Of a stretch of DNA of 64,000 nt, positions 30,105 to 44,800 are shown one piece after another (positions within the stretch are counted from its first letter, which is position 1; each line of letters begins with the position of its first letter). Source of the DNA: Acanthochromis polyacanthus (lineage: Eukaryota > Chordata > Actinopteri > Pomacentridae); contig NC_067116.1 in assembly GCF_021347895.1 (NCBI RefSeq), positions 32,499,639-32,563,638 on the forward strand. Direction: 5' to 3'. A model generated the notes under the pieces. That model saw only the letters and a program-made list of their open reading frames with translations. It did no database searches and was not told the origin of the DNA. Position numbers and translations under genes: made by a program.

Positions 30105-33100
30105 AATTGTCCATTTTTACTCAGAAGCCTGCCGGCCTCTTGGCCCAAGTGGGCTCGCTATTACAAAGTCTTTTTTCATGATTTCATCAAAGGCCCCATA
30201 CACAGTAACCAAAATATCTGTCATGAACAGTACATCTTGTGACACACAGATCCAGCCAAAATGGTTCCCTCTACGCACATGTTCTCCTCAGCCGCTAACC
30301 TTGAAATGAGAGTATACGGAGCCTCTGGCCTTTCAGAGCAAAATAATACTCATCTGTGCCCCTATTACCTGCATATTCAGTCATTTGTGGTTTTGGTTGT
30401 ATATTTGCTGTTGAATCTTTTTCCACTCACCCTTTTAAGTGTGCCAATATTGACTGTACACAAACACTTTCCCAAGAATAAAGGCATTTTAGCTGTCCTT
30501 GATATGAAATGATCAAGATCTCTGAGTCATCATGAATATAAGATCATAATTACTGTTTTTAAATAAAAAAAACTTGTGTTAATGTGGACTGAAAGTGTAC
30601 TTCCAAGACAAAATATATTGATTAAAGGGGTTGGAAATGGAGCACCTCAGAACTTTCCTGTGAATCTGCAGGTTTTCAAGATTTCAAAGTGATTTTATGA
30701 TATTCGTCAGTACAACCAATGGTACACAACAGAAATAGGACAATTAAAGCAGGTATCATAATTACAAGATCCAGGTTTTGTTTGTGTGTTCTATTTGCAT
30801 AATCATAATTTACTGATTTATTGTTAGGTGATTTGTGTCTTGCATACATGTTCATATTATGTCAGAAATACAAAGGTTGAAGTCAAACAGTTGAATGAAA
30901 ATGACCTTCTATTGATTTTGGTTTAGTCGACCAACATCCAAGCGTCTCTCTCTGATCACAAATCAATTGTCTAATCTTAAAATATGGAAATCTTTCAGGA
31001 TGATAATGTTTTTATCGTCCATAAAGATCAGCATTAAGTTCCCTGCTATTCTACAGTCAGAAATGTCCTTTTTTATGCTGATGATGCCGCCTTTTACCAT
31101 CAGTTCTATCTCAAACCAACCTGTCTTCTCCAAGTTACAGCATGTTTATGAATAACTCCAAACCACTTCTATGTATACAGTTTGAGTTCAAAGAGTCAAA
31201 AAATGTATCCAGGAATTTTAGAATTTGAACAGGTTTTCCCCAAAAACCAAACTGGACGCAAATTACTATGGTCCCATTTGAGTCATCAAAGTCACATTCA
31301 GACTTTCTGTCTCTGTTGGTTGCCTGGCAAGTTCGTTTTATGTTTACGGAAAAACTAAAAATGGGCCCATCTTCACTTTTGTAATGACCCCATTTTAATT
31401 TTTTTAAATTTCTTCATTCTTTAAGGCTTATTTTTCATATTTTGTTTTTATTCATCATCTATTTTTTTCCATTTTTAGTGTAATAGGCTTAATCAGCATC
31501 ATGTGAACTTGTTGGTTTGAATGTAACAGACATACCTCACCATCTGGTAACATTAAAGTTGTTCCCTCCACATGAACCTGTGATGTGAATGGAATAAATC
31601 ATCTATTTTTAAGGTGCAGATTTGTAATCTATTATCTATCCTGTTACAGTAATGGCTCAGTCGTGGAGCTTTGAGACAGGCCGGAAGATCTTGTGTCTGA
31701 CCCAGACTCCTGGGCAAGATAAAGGTATCAAACACAGCTGGAGAATGGGCAAGTGGAGACTGCCTTATCTCTCATTGTCTTGCTCTTGCTGTGCCCAAGG
31801 CCAGACATGGTGATAGAAAGCTTGTTACAGCTCTGCTGGCAGTGGAGTACTTTTCCATTACACTCTGCCTGAGGAGGGTCTCTGTGCCACAGAGAGGCAG
31901 CCAAGATGTGAACACACCTGGAGATACAAATCTGTCTCAGAGTTTCATCCAGAAACTTTTGTATCATAATTTTCCTTTAATCCTTCTCTGTGATACTGAG
32001 CACAAAAGAGAAAAGTCCACGATGGAGGTCACTGGCAGTCAGGCACAGCTTGTCATGGAAACCAGCACAGAGGCCATGAATGGATGATGTAAGAGCTCAC
32101 GATCACGGCTCTGCTTATGTCACCGCTTTCACTTATCCTTCAGTGCTTTGTTGTCTGGTTGGCTAAGAGGCGGACACTTCACGGCATTTACAGGAATAAG
32201 GCTGTGGAACAGGAGGTGAACTTGTTTCTCAACAGGCCTTAAAAAGTCCTGTGTTCTCTGGGCAGCTAGTTAAACTACACTGAGGGAGTTTTGAGGAAAA
32301 TGCACCAAATTAAATCACTGCAAATAATGATGTGAGCAATACGGCTGTCACATGTACGATTATGTGATAATGTCTTCTTGCATGTAAAACAAACCAGTAC
32401 TAGCAGGTTAGCAGGCAGATGGAATGACTAAGTGTAGAAGAGGTGAAGATACACTGAAAGTCGGTGATACTAATTCAACACACTTTCCGCCAAAATCTGT
32501 GAAAATCTCCCCACAGTCCACGAACTGTCCATTCTGTCCAGCACAACACTGGCTCTGTAAATGGGAAACAAACAAAGTGGTTTGGACTGATTTACACAAC
32601 ACTATTCCTGGAAGTTCTGTGTACATTCAAGTTTGTGCACACAAGAGGAGAAAAAAATGGGATTGTGGGTGGGTGGAAGACATGCGACAGGAAACCTAAT
32701 ATATGCTAATTATGGAAATGCTGACTAAATAAATATCAACAATCTTACACTAGAATCACAGATTCCACCTTTGCGGGTTTACTGATGATACTCTAATATT
32801 AGCAATGTCCCAAACAAGTTTCTTTGTTCCCAATCTGATCTGAATCAAAAATACTTGGTATGTGCTGATACCAGATACCTTTTGTTTTCAATAATAGACA
32901 CCTCAAGTATTGCAGATTAGCTGAGGAGGCAAACAGAGAGCATTGTGGGTGTTGAGCTAGTAAAGGGACACCATGACAGCCTTCTCTGATGCTTAATGAC
33001 CTCCAACCAGCGTCCAGGCTTTAATATCAAATCAAGATAAATTACAACAGTGGATTAGTAGCATATGAAAAAACAATTTGTGGCTTGTGCCATGTTCCCA

Positions 33101-33279
33101 TGGAGCAACAGATGTAACCAGATTTTGTTTTCTGTCAATACTTTAACAAAAGTTAGAGTGATTGGTCCTGCTTACAATCTCTAATTTGGGCCCTAATATC
33201 TTTAAAAATCAGCACAGATAAACAACATTCCTAGCCACAAGATTAAAACAAACCACATAAAATTGTGTAGTTTGCTCAT
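30105..33279. other. Intergenic, no gene recognised
   Basis: Nothing beyond short chance open frames could be seen in this stretch. Confidence 0.35.
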
Positions 33280-33545
33280 ATGCCACCAAAGGAGCTGTGA
33301 TTCATCAGGTTGGTGCCTCTGTGAATCGGGCTTGTTTATCGCACATCCTGCAAATGCTTGACTGGATTGGATGTGTGGAGTTTGGAAGCCAGATCAATGC
33401 CCTGGGCTCTTCATCATGTTCCTCAAACTGATCCTGACCAGTTTTTGTTTTATGGCATGGCAATATTTTGCCACAGGAGGAGGTGCTTTGTCGGTACAAC
33501 GTTTAGGTGGACGAAACATGAATACAGAAAGCATTATAATAACTG
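33280..33545. repeat. Interspersed repeat, copy 1
   Basis: It shares 'acatcctgcaaat', 'gctctt', 'tgttcctcaa' and 'cctga.cag.ttttgtt' in the same order with 38490-38740. The motif series resembles a common fish DNA-transposon interior, but the family was not fixed. Confidence 0.5.
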
Positions 33546-35296
33546 CATTATAACGAGATGATCAATGTTAGTCAATTTAACTGTCACTGAATGTAAAAGA
33601 TAAATGAACATGACATTTTAATGGAGATTTGTGTTGGATCTTGTGCTGATGTAAATCTTTGCTTCTGAACTAATGTTCTTGGAGAAAAACATCAAAGTGC
33701 TGGACCAGTACGTTTTAGTCTTTCCGAATAATTACAGCTGGCAGCGCTTGGCTTCTTTTCTCCAATTTGCATTTATTAACCTTGAACAACCGCGACAGTG
33801 AACAGATTTTATTTTAACTGTATTTCATGTGAGGCAAGTGCATCCCAAGAGTAGAAACTGTCATGTTCAGAATGTCAGTGCTTGTTCTGCGAGCACTGTT
33901 CTGTACCTTGAGATGTATTTTCTATATCCTGAGAACCTCCTGCAGTGTGTCTAAACTCTGCATCACGGTTGGGTTCCACACAACTAAGACACAAGCACAT
34001 GCTCTGTGGTGTGAGAAGAGGCTGTTTGGTGTAACACAATACTGTCAGAGTCCTGCTCTTCTCTCTGCCTGGGCCTCTGGGCAACAGACACATTAACGCA
34101 CAGACAAACCTTAGTACATCTCATAGCCTCGACCTTTCACCTGCAGGGACGTCCGGTAAAAATAAGCCCTGACACCTTCATAATAAAGACGCTCTCTGTG
34201 GCACCATCTGATTCATTCTCATGCTTCCGGGGAAGGCAGCAACAAGCTCATCATAGCTAATGAGACAGAGACAAAACTGCCATTGGAAGGGTTGTAGTGA
34301 AACATTTCCAAGTCTGAGTGACCGGAAACATCAGCTGCTGCTGACTCGTCATCGTCCATTCATCTGTCTCCATCGCAGCCCATAAACCGTATAATTTATT
34401 CTGTGCCGTTGTTTCACTGCCGAGAATTCACCACCAGCAGAATCCAAGAGCAATAATGATGCTTTTGTCTGGAGGTGCTGCAAACAGAGAAAGTGAGAAA
34501 ACCAAAGGGAAGGCTGGGAACCAGTAGGTCACTGAGCTCACCTTACACCTCTTGTTCCCACAATGCTTTGGCTGCCTTCCCACATCACGCACTCTCCTCG
34601 CTCCGCACATCCAGAGGGGAAAAAAGTGGGTAAGCTGTTGTTCTTAACTTTAAATCTCAACCGGCTTCGATTATCTGACACCGTAATTTTGTGAGCGCAG
34701 GTTGAGCACGAGGTGACTGTGTAAACACAAGTGCAGAGCTCCCTCCTGAGTCCTCAATGCAAAGAACATTTCACAAGAGCCAACGACTGGGAACTGCAGC
34801 AGTCAGGAAGCAGAGGATTCACCTTTCTGTTCAAGTTTCTAAACACAAAATGAGGCATCAAGAAATCAATTTTGGTGGAGTATTTAGTCTGTTGATCTCA
34901 GGTGGTGAATCTCAATAACATGTCCTCATTAAAACCAAACTACGACTTCAGCTGCGTTTGACTGTGAGGAATTACAGCTACAGGAATCAACAACATCAGT
35001 CGGATTCTTTGTTCCAAAATATCTATGACCAGCCCAAATTATTGTGATGATGCTGCTCACACAAGGCTTCTCATTGGATATTGGTCCAGTGAAGCATTTG
35101 AACTGTTTGCAGAAGTAATGGCAGCTGTTGTGACTGATAAGAGCTCCTACATGAGGAGTTTGTGGAGAATGAAAGCATATTAAAAGTTTTCTTTCTGCAG
35201 ACACAGATGAAGACCTACAAAAACCACTATAAGCAGTCACAATATGACAACACATTTTAACCCGGCAGAACTGGATATGTATCACAGATGTGCATA
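33546..35296. other. Intergenic, no gene recognised
   Basis: No exon could be supported. The 34150-34420 part is repeat-free and more even in composition, but there is no direct evidence of function. Confidence 0.35.
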
Positions 35297-36195
35297 ATTC
35301 AGTTTTTTCGGGTCAAAATGAACATTTCAGATATCCATGTTGTCATTCTTCAAGGACAAATGGCGTCATGTTCACTGAATATATTTATAGGGTTTCTCAT
35401 ACATATATCTACAATTCAGTAGATATCTGTGATACGAATTGCAGATATCAGCAGCTGGATTTTGACTAGTTGTAATTCCAGTTTCAGACATCTACTGTTT
35501 AATTCTGACTAGTCTTAATTCTAGTTCAAGATCTCTCTAGTTCAAAATATCTACATTGTCCTTTCTGGAAGTCTTAATCCAAGTTTGAACTAGTCAGAAT
35601 GACGGTGAAGACATCCCAAACTGGAATAGAGTTTTGACATTGCAGACATCTGTGGTTACGTCCAAAACTACAGCAAGTCGCAGACAGCTTGCCTTTCAAA
35701 AATACTTTGGCGCTGCAGCCGTAACTGGATGTGACAAACTGTTTTACTTCCATGTCAGAGCAGCTAAAGTCCAAAGTTAAACAAAGTTTCGACCACAAGT
35801 GTCTAATATACAAAGCTGTTGTTCTCCACAATCCCATTGCTGATGAAATCTTCTGATTTTCAAATGATCTCATCCACCACTGCAGCCACTAATGCCTCTT
35901 TAACACTGTTCAAATGCTTTGCTGGATTGATATCCAGTGTTAAACCTCACGTTCTTACTATCACAGTATGACTAGGCAGAAGGACATTCCTGATATCTCT
36001 AATTTTAGTTCCAAGTAATCAGACTCAGCTATTACATTTTTAACTGGCTGTTGACATCTGATACTGCAGCTCAACCATAGATATCTGTAATGAGAAACTC
36101 CACACATATGAATGGTAAACATGATATCATTTGTGCTGGAAGAATGTCATTGTGGATAACTGAAATGCTCTTTTTAGACTAGAACTGAGTTTCTA
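35297..36195. mobile_element. Non-coding element with about 100-bp terminal inverted repeats
   Basis: The left arm (about 35300-35415) and the reverse complement of the right arm (about 36075-36195) share a long ordered series: 'catttcag.tatcca', 'tgtcattctt', 'caaatg..atcatgtt'-like, 'gtttctcat' and 'atatct'. The interior is made of degenerate repeats of 'gactagt', 'aattcagtt'- and 'gacatct'-like words. No transposase frame is present. It looks like a long-TIR non-autonomous DNA transposon; the exact ends and target duplication are unclear. Confidence 0.65.
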
Positions 36196-38489
36196 TAATT
36201 CATATTCAGTCTCGGCATCCAATGTAAATACAGCGCTCAATAAAGGACACTCCTTAAACTATTAATCAGTGTCCTGCAAAAACAAGCCACAGGTTTTCAC
36301 ATGCTTCCTTTTGTCTTGAACCCTGCCTTAGGCAACAGCTTCTGCATGATCCCACACCACCAAAAACATCCAAACTGTAAGGAGTGTACTGAGCAAGCTG
36401 CCACATGTGGACCAGGACACACCAAGGTCCGATGTAGTTGGAACTTAAGGGGGGACACGACACAGTTCTGCCAGACAGACATCACCATGAAACTTCACTT
36501 ACAATAAATCAATCACATTTTTTCATTACTAATTTTCTTAAATTCCAGGTTTGAATAAGCAAATATAACCTTATCCACCTACACCTATGTGCAAACTTGC
36601 ATGGAAAAAGCCAGCTTGTGTCATTTTGTTGACATACTAGAGTTAAAGGTTTTCACTGATGGAATTTTTGATATTTCTTTTTATCACTCCATGAATCAGA
36701 AACTACTTTCAACAGCCTGAAAATGTCAATTTTCACCATGTTTACAGGAATAAAATGTTCTATAAACCACACTATGAATGATATATGAAGTAATCCTTCT
36801 GCAAACACCTTCAGAATATAGTTAGGAATGAAACTGGGAGATTTGGTGTATATAGGTGGAAGTGAGGAGGAGATTTCTGGCTCTGACTAGAAGGAAAATT
36901 CACTTTGAGAATAAAACCCTTAACAGACACATATGTTCAGGGAAATCTACAAACTCAAACAGACAATGCTTGATAAACTAAACACCCAAATGTGTATTTT
37001 GAATGTTTTCCTTCTGCTTGTCTTGAAAGAAGAACAAAACCTTAAACTTGAATACTGCATGAAAAAACATGTTTTTGCTGCAGTGTCTTGCCACAAATTA
37101 AAAACGCATGTTGTTGGTCATATTAAAGTGACGTACTTTATAAATGGAAAAATAACACAATTGTCTTCTTACAAAACAAAAAGAGCAACTCCTGCTGCTG
37201 CAGCCTGACTTGGTCTGTTTTGGCTTGTAGCTTATGATGGTTAACATCTTTATGGTATGTTTAAAGCAGCTGACTCTATAAAATCCTAGGAAATGAAGGG
37301 AAGTTCACTGTGTCATTATCCCGTGGTCATCCTCCAGCAAAATTTCCATAGTTTTGTCTCAGTGTGGGCAAAATCTGTTTCTACAAAAAATAAATAAAAG
37401 CCCAAATTGTGCCTTTTACCAAACCAAAAAATTCAAAAACCATATGCTCCTACTTACCCACAGTGGTATCTGGTCATGCTGCCATGGCGGTTGTGGCGAA
37501 AAATTTTCACTTCAATGACTTTCTACAAAAGAAACAGTCCCTATTAAAATTCCTGAGAATGAGGTCTGTGGATTATCCAGAGTAACAAGGATGTTGTTTC
37601 TGGAAAACAGTTGCTGCTCTTGAATTTTTCAGATGCCTTTTTCTTTCTTTTTTTTACACATTATACATGCATTATTCCAGTAGCAACAACTGTTTTGGAT
37701 GGAAACAGCGTACACAGAGACAGATACTTTGATGGAACTGACCCTTTAAACTGGTCACAACAGTTTGATAGTCACTATTGTGCACCCATATGATGTCTGT
37801 GTTGTCAGAAAAGTAGTGAAGCTCTGTGATAAAGTTTTGCTCAGAATGAGTTTTGGCTGCTTTGTGCCGCAGAGTTCTTCTTCTTGTCAGACATGAAACG
37901 AGGCAGCTGTTTTTGTCCTCGAGTGAGAGCAGTGAGAGCAAGCAGAGGCTCCCTAAAATAAACAGGCTATCTGTGCAGCCCCAGGGCTGGGTCAGGGTCA
38001 CACTGCATGGTGCTGCCTCACTGGTCTGTCCTGCCCACCTCCAAACAGCCCCTCACTTCTTCACTTCTTCACACAACACTGCACTGATTTACTCTAGAGG
38101 AGCAGTTTGCTGGAAAAAAAAAAAGCTTAATCCCTTTATAGTTTGTTCTCAGCTCACATATTTGAGAAATAAATAATTTGGTATAATATCAACATATAAC
38201 ATGGATGTATAGAGAGTAATTGCAAAATATATTTTTATTTGTGCTGGTTTGTTCCATGTTCCTGTGTTCCAACCGATGCAGTCAAAGATTCTTACTAAAT
38301 ATTACTGTGATAAGTCCTGCTCCTGATTTTCAAATCAGGCTTGGGACATCCCTGGTCAATAGCTAAAATAAAAACAAATATCAATAGATCATGAACAGAG
38401 TTGTCCTGATATTTGTAGTGCACCTCTTTCCAATGTGGTTTGTTACTTCAAATGGCAAATAAACTGAACTCAACTGAACTGAACTAGTG
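36196..38489. other. Intergenic, no gene recognised
   Basis: A retroelement-like tail ('gcaaataaactgaactcaac') lies near 38454-38485. Otherwise nothing could be supported. Confidence 0.35.
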
Positions 38490-38740
38490 GATCCTCAAGG
38501 TCCTATGGGGTATTAGTGGATTGGCCTTGTTTTAGACATCCTGCAAATACTCGCTTGAATCGGAGTTTCTGGAGTTTTGAGACCTTGAGCTCTTGGTTGT
38601 GTTCCTCAAGCTGCTCCTGAGCAGCTTTTGTTCTAAGTGAAGGTTTCCCAGCAGAACAGAGCACTGTAACAAGACGTGGAAGATTCTTTGCATCATTTTC
38701 ACTTTCTACAGAACTATAACGTTTGCAAAAACTTAACTGA
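38490..38740. repeat. Interspersed repeat, copy 2
   Basis: Related to 33280-33545 through 'gacatcctgcaaata', 'gagctctt', 'gttcctcaagctgctcct' and 'gcagcttttgtt'. Confidence 0.5.
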
Positions 38741-39308
38741 ATTGGGCTGAACACTCTCTAAAGCAACTGCAACAGAAACTGTAAAAGACATCACATGAAA
38801 AATAGAAGCAGTCAACTGTTAGATGACTACATTTGACAAAATTTCAAATGCTAAAAGATTATTAAAGTACATACAAAGTAAAACAGTGATATATGTAATT
38901 TAGCAAGGAGTAAACTCACTTCATATTCTATACATATCAATAGAAACTCTCTCCTAAATTAAACAGCTAAAAGTTTACAGCCATGCTAGCAGCTTTGTGA
39001 GGGTAATTGCTAACTAACATGAGAGCAACACGTAAATATACAAGCGTCTGACGTCAAAGCTTAGTAAATGTGATGTTTGTCTGTGCTCACATCTTAATAG
39101 AGCAAGGTAAAATTTGCTAATTAGCACAAAACACAAAGCATAGCTGCAGCTAAGAGAAATGCATTTGGCTTTGCAGGTAAAACACAGTCTCACAACATCT
39201 CACTAACTTCTGTTTCACTAGCTGTTGTAACTCTAAACAGTATTCCACTGAGAATGGTTTAATTTAATATTCAAAGCAGCTGGTTACCTTGCAAGTATAT
39301 ATGTAAAA

Positions 39309-39349
<41 letters not shown>

Positions 39350-41429
39350 ATAGAGTTATAGTTATAGTTATTTATATATATATATATAAATAACTACAGA
39401 TCCCAGGTATTCACATCAACAGATTCATAGCTTCTCTACTTGGTAGTGGATGGAGAAGCGCTTATGGGAAATGCTGTTTGCTAAACATTCAAACTTTAGT
39501 TATAGTATGTTGCACTTTTTATCACAAATGTGACACAAAGTTGGGTTAACAACACTAAAAAACAATGAAAAATACACCCCTATTTTGCATTATAAATGAA
39601 GGACTCAGTAGGGGCTGTGAATCTGAAGAAACACTATCATAAATACATCTTATATATTTCCTGTATTTACGATGAAGAAACAACAGGACAAGTTAAAAAA
39701 AAAAGCAAAGTGAGACAGTAATAGAACATAAAAAATGAACTGTTAAAAACATAAAAAGACTAAAATTCCGCAGTGCTAAACAAGCAAATGAAAAAAAGTC
39801 CATATCTGAACATATGCACACCATTTGACATACTGTTGAAAAATGGTGCTTATTTTATTACAAGTAGCACATATGTGTTTCCTGCTAGTTTGGCTTGTTT
39901 TGGAACATTTAGGAAACTCTTATATGCATTGATATTCACAAATAAGATATTCTCACCAGTAGGAGCATAGAAGACAGATCTGAATATTGTTCAGCTCGGC
40001 ACTCACTCTGAGCCTCCTGCAAACATGTTTAGAAACACTAAAATGAAATTTAAAAAAAAAAATTAAAGCGTGACTGCAATAGCTTCTTATTCTGAGAAGC
40101 TGTTATTTGTCTCGTTCATAACTCCAGAAGCAGAAAAGCCTCACTGGATCACATCTGATGAACTCAGGCAATAACTGAGCCAGAGGCACTCAGGGATTCA
40201 CTGTGAATACAAAATCATCACATGCTCGCTGTTTTTATTCAGAAATGATTGGTGTTTGATGAGAGAAGTGTCCTTGGAGTCAATCATTTTCAAGTTGTAT
40301 AATTGATACAAGTGGTTCCCTTCATCTCATCAGCTGCAGTGTGGATGTGATGTGGTGCATGCGGACAACCAACAATTCTTTCACGAACCCCCAATTGTGC
40401 AGTTATACTGAATAATTTATTGATTTTATGTAGAATTTTTAATCGGTGTTGGTTTGGAGACAGAGACGTCAGCTTGTGGGTTTTATCGCTTTGATCCAGG
40501 CTGATTTTACAAGCTCCGGAGCTTTGTAAAATGTGGTAAACTGAGTGACAGGGTGTATTTTAACTCAAAACCATGATGCTTTTCTCAACCTAGCCAAATG
40601 GTTTTCGTGCCTAAATTTAACCAAACATCAGCTGAAAAACAGTGAAAGCCAAGTCAAAATGAGACTTAAATCAAAGAATAATACTATAATTATGGTCTGA
40701 GATGAGACTTTAACTCAAGTCTCCTAAAAGAATGTCCACTGACCCCACCAACACCAACCCTCCAACCTCCAAATGAAGACTTTTGGTCCTCTTTGTGCTA
40801 AATTACAGCAACAACACCTTTGAATAAGGTGATCATGCACCCACAGAGCCATCTAGAAGGAGAAAAAGCTCCCTTTTGGCCCGTATGTACAGAAATCATC
40901 CACAATGAGAACGCCTCCTGAATGGGATGATTACACCCAAATCACGTTACTGTATGTAATGATGGAGGAGACATCACCACTTCCTCCCACTGTACAAAAG
41001 CGAAGGCTAAACCTTGCAAAAATTTGTGTTGCAAGGTGATATCGTTTTCAGCTAGTGTCAAGTGACTTCATAAAGCTGCCACAATAACTTCTGCATTGGA
41101 TTCTTGCTGTATATTTAGGAATTTATCAATACAAATGTTTTGAAATTGCTCATTTTTAAGCTAGCTAACTACATTTAAATGCATTTTCCCATAAATTGGT
41201 CTTGCACTAAGCTCATCATTGGGGGCCAGGAAGAGTGTGGGATCTTGATACCATATCTTTACATGCCAGGTATATCTTTTGTTTCTGCAATATTTTGCCT
41301 TCAATTATTCATGTTCTTCATCATGTTCTTCAGGCATTCCTGTTCTACTTCAGGACATCATCATTTGCTACATCATCAAGTCAGATAGGAGGACAGCAAA
41401 TGCTGAAATGCTTCAAACCTGTAGTCTTG
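38741..41429. other. Intergenic with AT microsatellites
   Basis: A (TA)n tract lies at 39311-39340. A palindrome, 'gttatttatatatatatata' plus its complement, lies at about 39367-39394. No exon was recognised. Confidence 0.4.
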
Positions 41430-41800
41430 CTAACAGTCAGCAGGGGGCGACTCCTGTGGTTTCAATAATAAGTCAGATTGTACAGAAGTCTATGAGACAA
41501 TGACCGTACTTCTCACTTGATTTGTTAGCTCAGTAATCCTTTTCCTAATAGTTTTATGGTCTCAATCACGAGTTTCAAGTTTCCTTTAAAAGTGTGATGT
41601 TCATTCTGCAAATTATTATTCTGTTTAAAGTAAAATAGACGCTAAAGTAGGGTCTGTTTTAGCACAGGGCTACCTTTTAATGAACTGGTCACTACCGTAT
41701 GGGCGTTAGTCGTGTCCTCGAGTTCTCAGTCAGATCCACCCCTGGCTCTTTATGTTTCAAAAGGCCAATGTGGCGATGGCCAAAATCCAGCCTGGAGGCT
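41430..41800. repeat. Interspersed repeat, second copy of the 26 kb/47 kb family
   Basis: It has the ordered words 'gggggcgactcctgtggtt', 'acttctcacttgattt', 'gttagctcagtaa', 'gagtttcaagtttcc', 'aaagtaaaatagac' and 'tcagtcagatccacccc', shared with 46884-47240. Confidence 0.6.
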
Positions 41801-44800
41801 TCAAAACAATGCTCCACAAAGAAACGGTTGGCGCCATGACGGCTACATCTATCTCTTATTTGCAGTCTACGCATCAGTGTCAGCTGTACTTTGTGTTTCG
41901 TTCTAATGAACAAATGTAAACCTGCTGACATCAGCATGTTAGCTATGATACAATGAGCATGTTAGCATGTTGCCACGCTAACTTATTTCAGAGTAGCTCA
42001 TTCATTCGCCAAGTGACACTGACCAACAGCTGATTGCTTTTATTTTTGATGTATTGTCCTTACATGTGAACTTTTACATATTACACAAGTTCTCTGAATG
42101 CAGATTAAAAGCTGCAAGTGCAGTGATCAAGGACTGTCATAAAATATACATGCATTATGAGCTTTATAAGCGTTAATATCTGAGTTATTCTGCTCTAAAC
42201 AGAAGCAAATTGAATTTGAATTTTAATCCTTCATTGCTATGGTGCTTTGTTGCCATAAATGTATACTTAGCTCTTGATTATATGGTGGCTAACTACAGAT
42301 TCCAGAAGTGATTGCAGTAAGAAGACTTTAATAGCTCTGTGGCTCCTCCTACGAACTCTAATTACAGCCAGTGTGAGTGTAGTTTGGAAAGGATCGTTTT
42401 TCATCTGGCTGTAATGAAAACGTGTTGGAGGTAGGAGAAGACGGAGCAGGACAATATATCTCCAGTTCAGGAAGGAGGCCTCCACCACAGGGACAGTGGT
42501 CTCTGAGGGCAGGAGAACGCTGCAGGCTCGTGGCTCGCCACCGGCTGCTGGCTCAGGGGACAGCTGTGTGACGCTGCGGCGTTTGGCCTCCTGCCCCAAA
42601 ACAGCAGCTGCCATAAACAAACAGTGCTGAAAGCTACTGGCCCGGTCCCCAGCTCTTTTCAAGACGGTGCAGCAGCCCGCTGACCTTCAACCAGCTCACT
42701 CCATTAGGTTTGAATAGATTTGGAAAGTTGAGGTGGCAAAGAAAATCCACAACAAGTGGAAGGAGAATGAGCACTAAGTGGCTGGTAGGTACTTTATATT
42801 CTAGTATTTGTTCTTTTACGACCTACCCTGAATTCACATGGTACCACTGTTTGGAAAGAACATATTTACCTCAAAGTTCAAAGAAAAGTTGGCAGATGAA
42901 GTCGGAAAGTTAAGAAAATTTTGTTATATGAACTCTCAGCTGCACAGTATAAAAGTTATATGCCATTCAAAGGCAGAAGAGCAGACATATAAATATTGTA
43001 AACGTTCCTTTATTGCAGTTTGAGGAGCTCTCACCTGTGCTTTCAACTAAATGGTTTTGGTGAAAGCTCTGAAAAATCTACTAAGTTTGAGTTGATATGG
43101 TTTCCAAAATGAAAAAAGTAAACATGCTTTTTCATACATTTGCAGTTAGCATGATTAGCCATCATCACTACAAGTTTCGTAAGAAAAAAAATTAAATTTG
43201 CTGTTGCATCAAGAGTTAGTTGAAAAAACTGATACCACTCTCATGTGTGTCTATGAAGCTGGAAGCATGAGTCATCAGGCCGTTAGATAAAAGCTAAATA
43301 CAGTGAGATACAGCTAGCCCAGTGGTGTCTGGAGGTCAGACAGTTCACCCTGACCAAGAATCTGGCAACCTGTCTTCTGTGAAACCACGGTGTTTAACGT
43401 TTCAGCTTTCCTATAGAAGAAAAAATCTGCTAGAAGGCAGATTTTCTAACCTTCAGACAGACCCAGATTTAGGCCCAATTCCAATCTCCACCTAGAGCAC
43501 TAAACCCTTTATTGAGTTTATTGATGAAACCTGGTAATTGGTTGAGTAAGAGAGGCTGTGAGGGCTCAAAGGTTTCATATAGGAATGAGACAGCACTTTG
43601 CAACATATCACATTACCCTAAAGACTCCACAACAGGCTTCAGTCTGTCGTTGATTTGGAACGTTTTACTTTATTCACAGCCAAACTACTCATATCACACA
43701 AGCATGCATTACAAATGAGCAAAGACAGTCAAACTAAAAGTAATCTCACATTTGTGACATTCAAATCCTGCTCTGTATCACCACATCCTCTTTTCATTGC
43801 AAACTTTGTTGTTATTCATTCCTGCTGCTGCTTTAAGGAAATGCATATTTGGAGAAACAGATATGGAGTCATAAGACAAACAAATACACAGTTGTGTGTT
43901 TATGCTCACATGTAAATTTCTTTCAATAGCAATGTTGAAGTTTCTTGCTTCTTCGATGCTTCTTTGTTCATCTTTTCCTAATGCATTCCAGGACTTCCTT
44001 AGAGGGATATCATACGAACCAAGTTCACACAGCTGGGCTTTATTTGTGTACATTAGCTTAACAAAACCTAAACCTCAGTCTGAGATAATAGGTGGCACAA
44101 TGTTAGCTATCAGCTCCTTTGGTTAACCAGATTCTCTTCATCAGGATCTGTTTTCCCTTCAACAAAAGGTAATTTCAGAAACATCATGTGACTCTTCTAC
44201 CACACACTGAACGCTTCGATGGCATGGTGCCTTCTCTAATCAGCTGGTTGTTGTTGTGGAGGTGTTAAAAATGTATTACAGCAAAAATTACTGTTACTGC
44301 AAATCATTTCAGAGAGGTATAATAGCAGAAAAACAGCTGCAGTTGCTGATTTCTACCATCACAGCTGCACACTGGAGCTCTTAAACTTCAACATTCATAC
44401 TGAACAAGTGCTAACATATTCAAACACTTTCCCACAATGAAGGCTACATGGAAATCACTTTAGCTGTAGGACAAACTAAAGGTAAAATAAATGTAGTGAC
44501 TGAATAGCCTCTGTGATAAATGTCACTAATGTAAAGTGACAGCAAATCAGTCCAAACATAAAAACAAATTCATGCATGTTCTGCATCACCAGTTGAATAC
44601 ATGGATGTTCTGCTGGCAACACAATGCGTACGGTTTACCTGCTGTGAATGCATTGTTTCATTTAGTGGTATTACTAATGTATGGCTCAACAGGTTTGCAA
44701 ATGTCATTTATTCCCTCAGCTGAGAATTTATATTGCTCATTGAGAATTGTCAGGAAATGATTTGGGGAAAATGTGGCGATTCTTATAGCTAATTTGAATC

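Noticed and set aside
42267..42662. 131-codon minus-strand ORF
   Set aside because: The composition comes from a G+C-richer patch; no domain, splice site or homologue is recognised.
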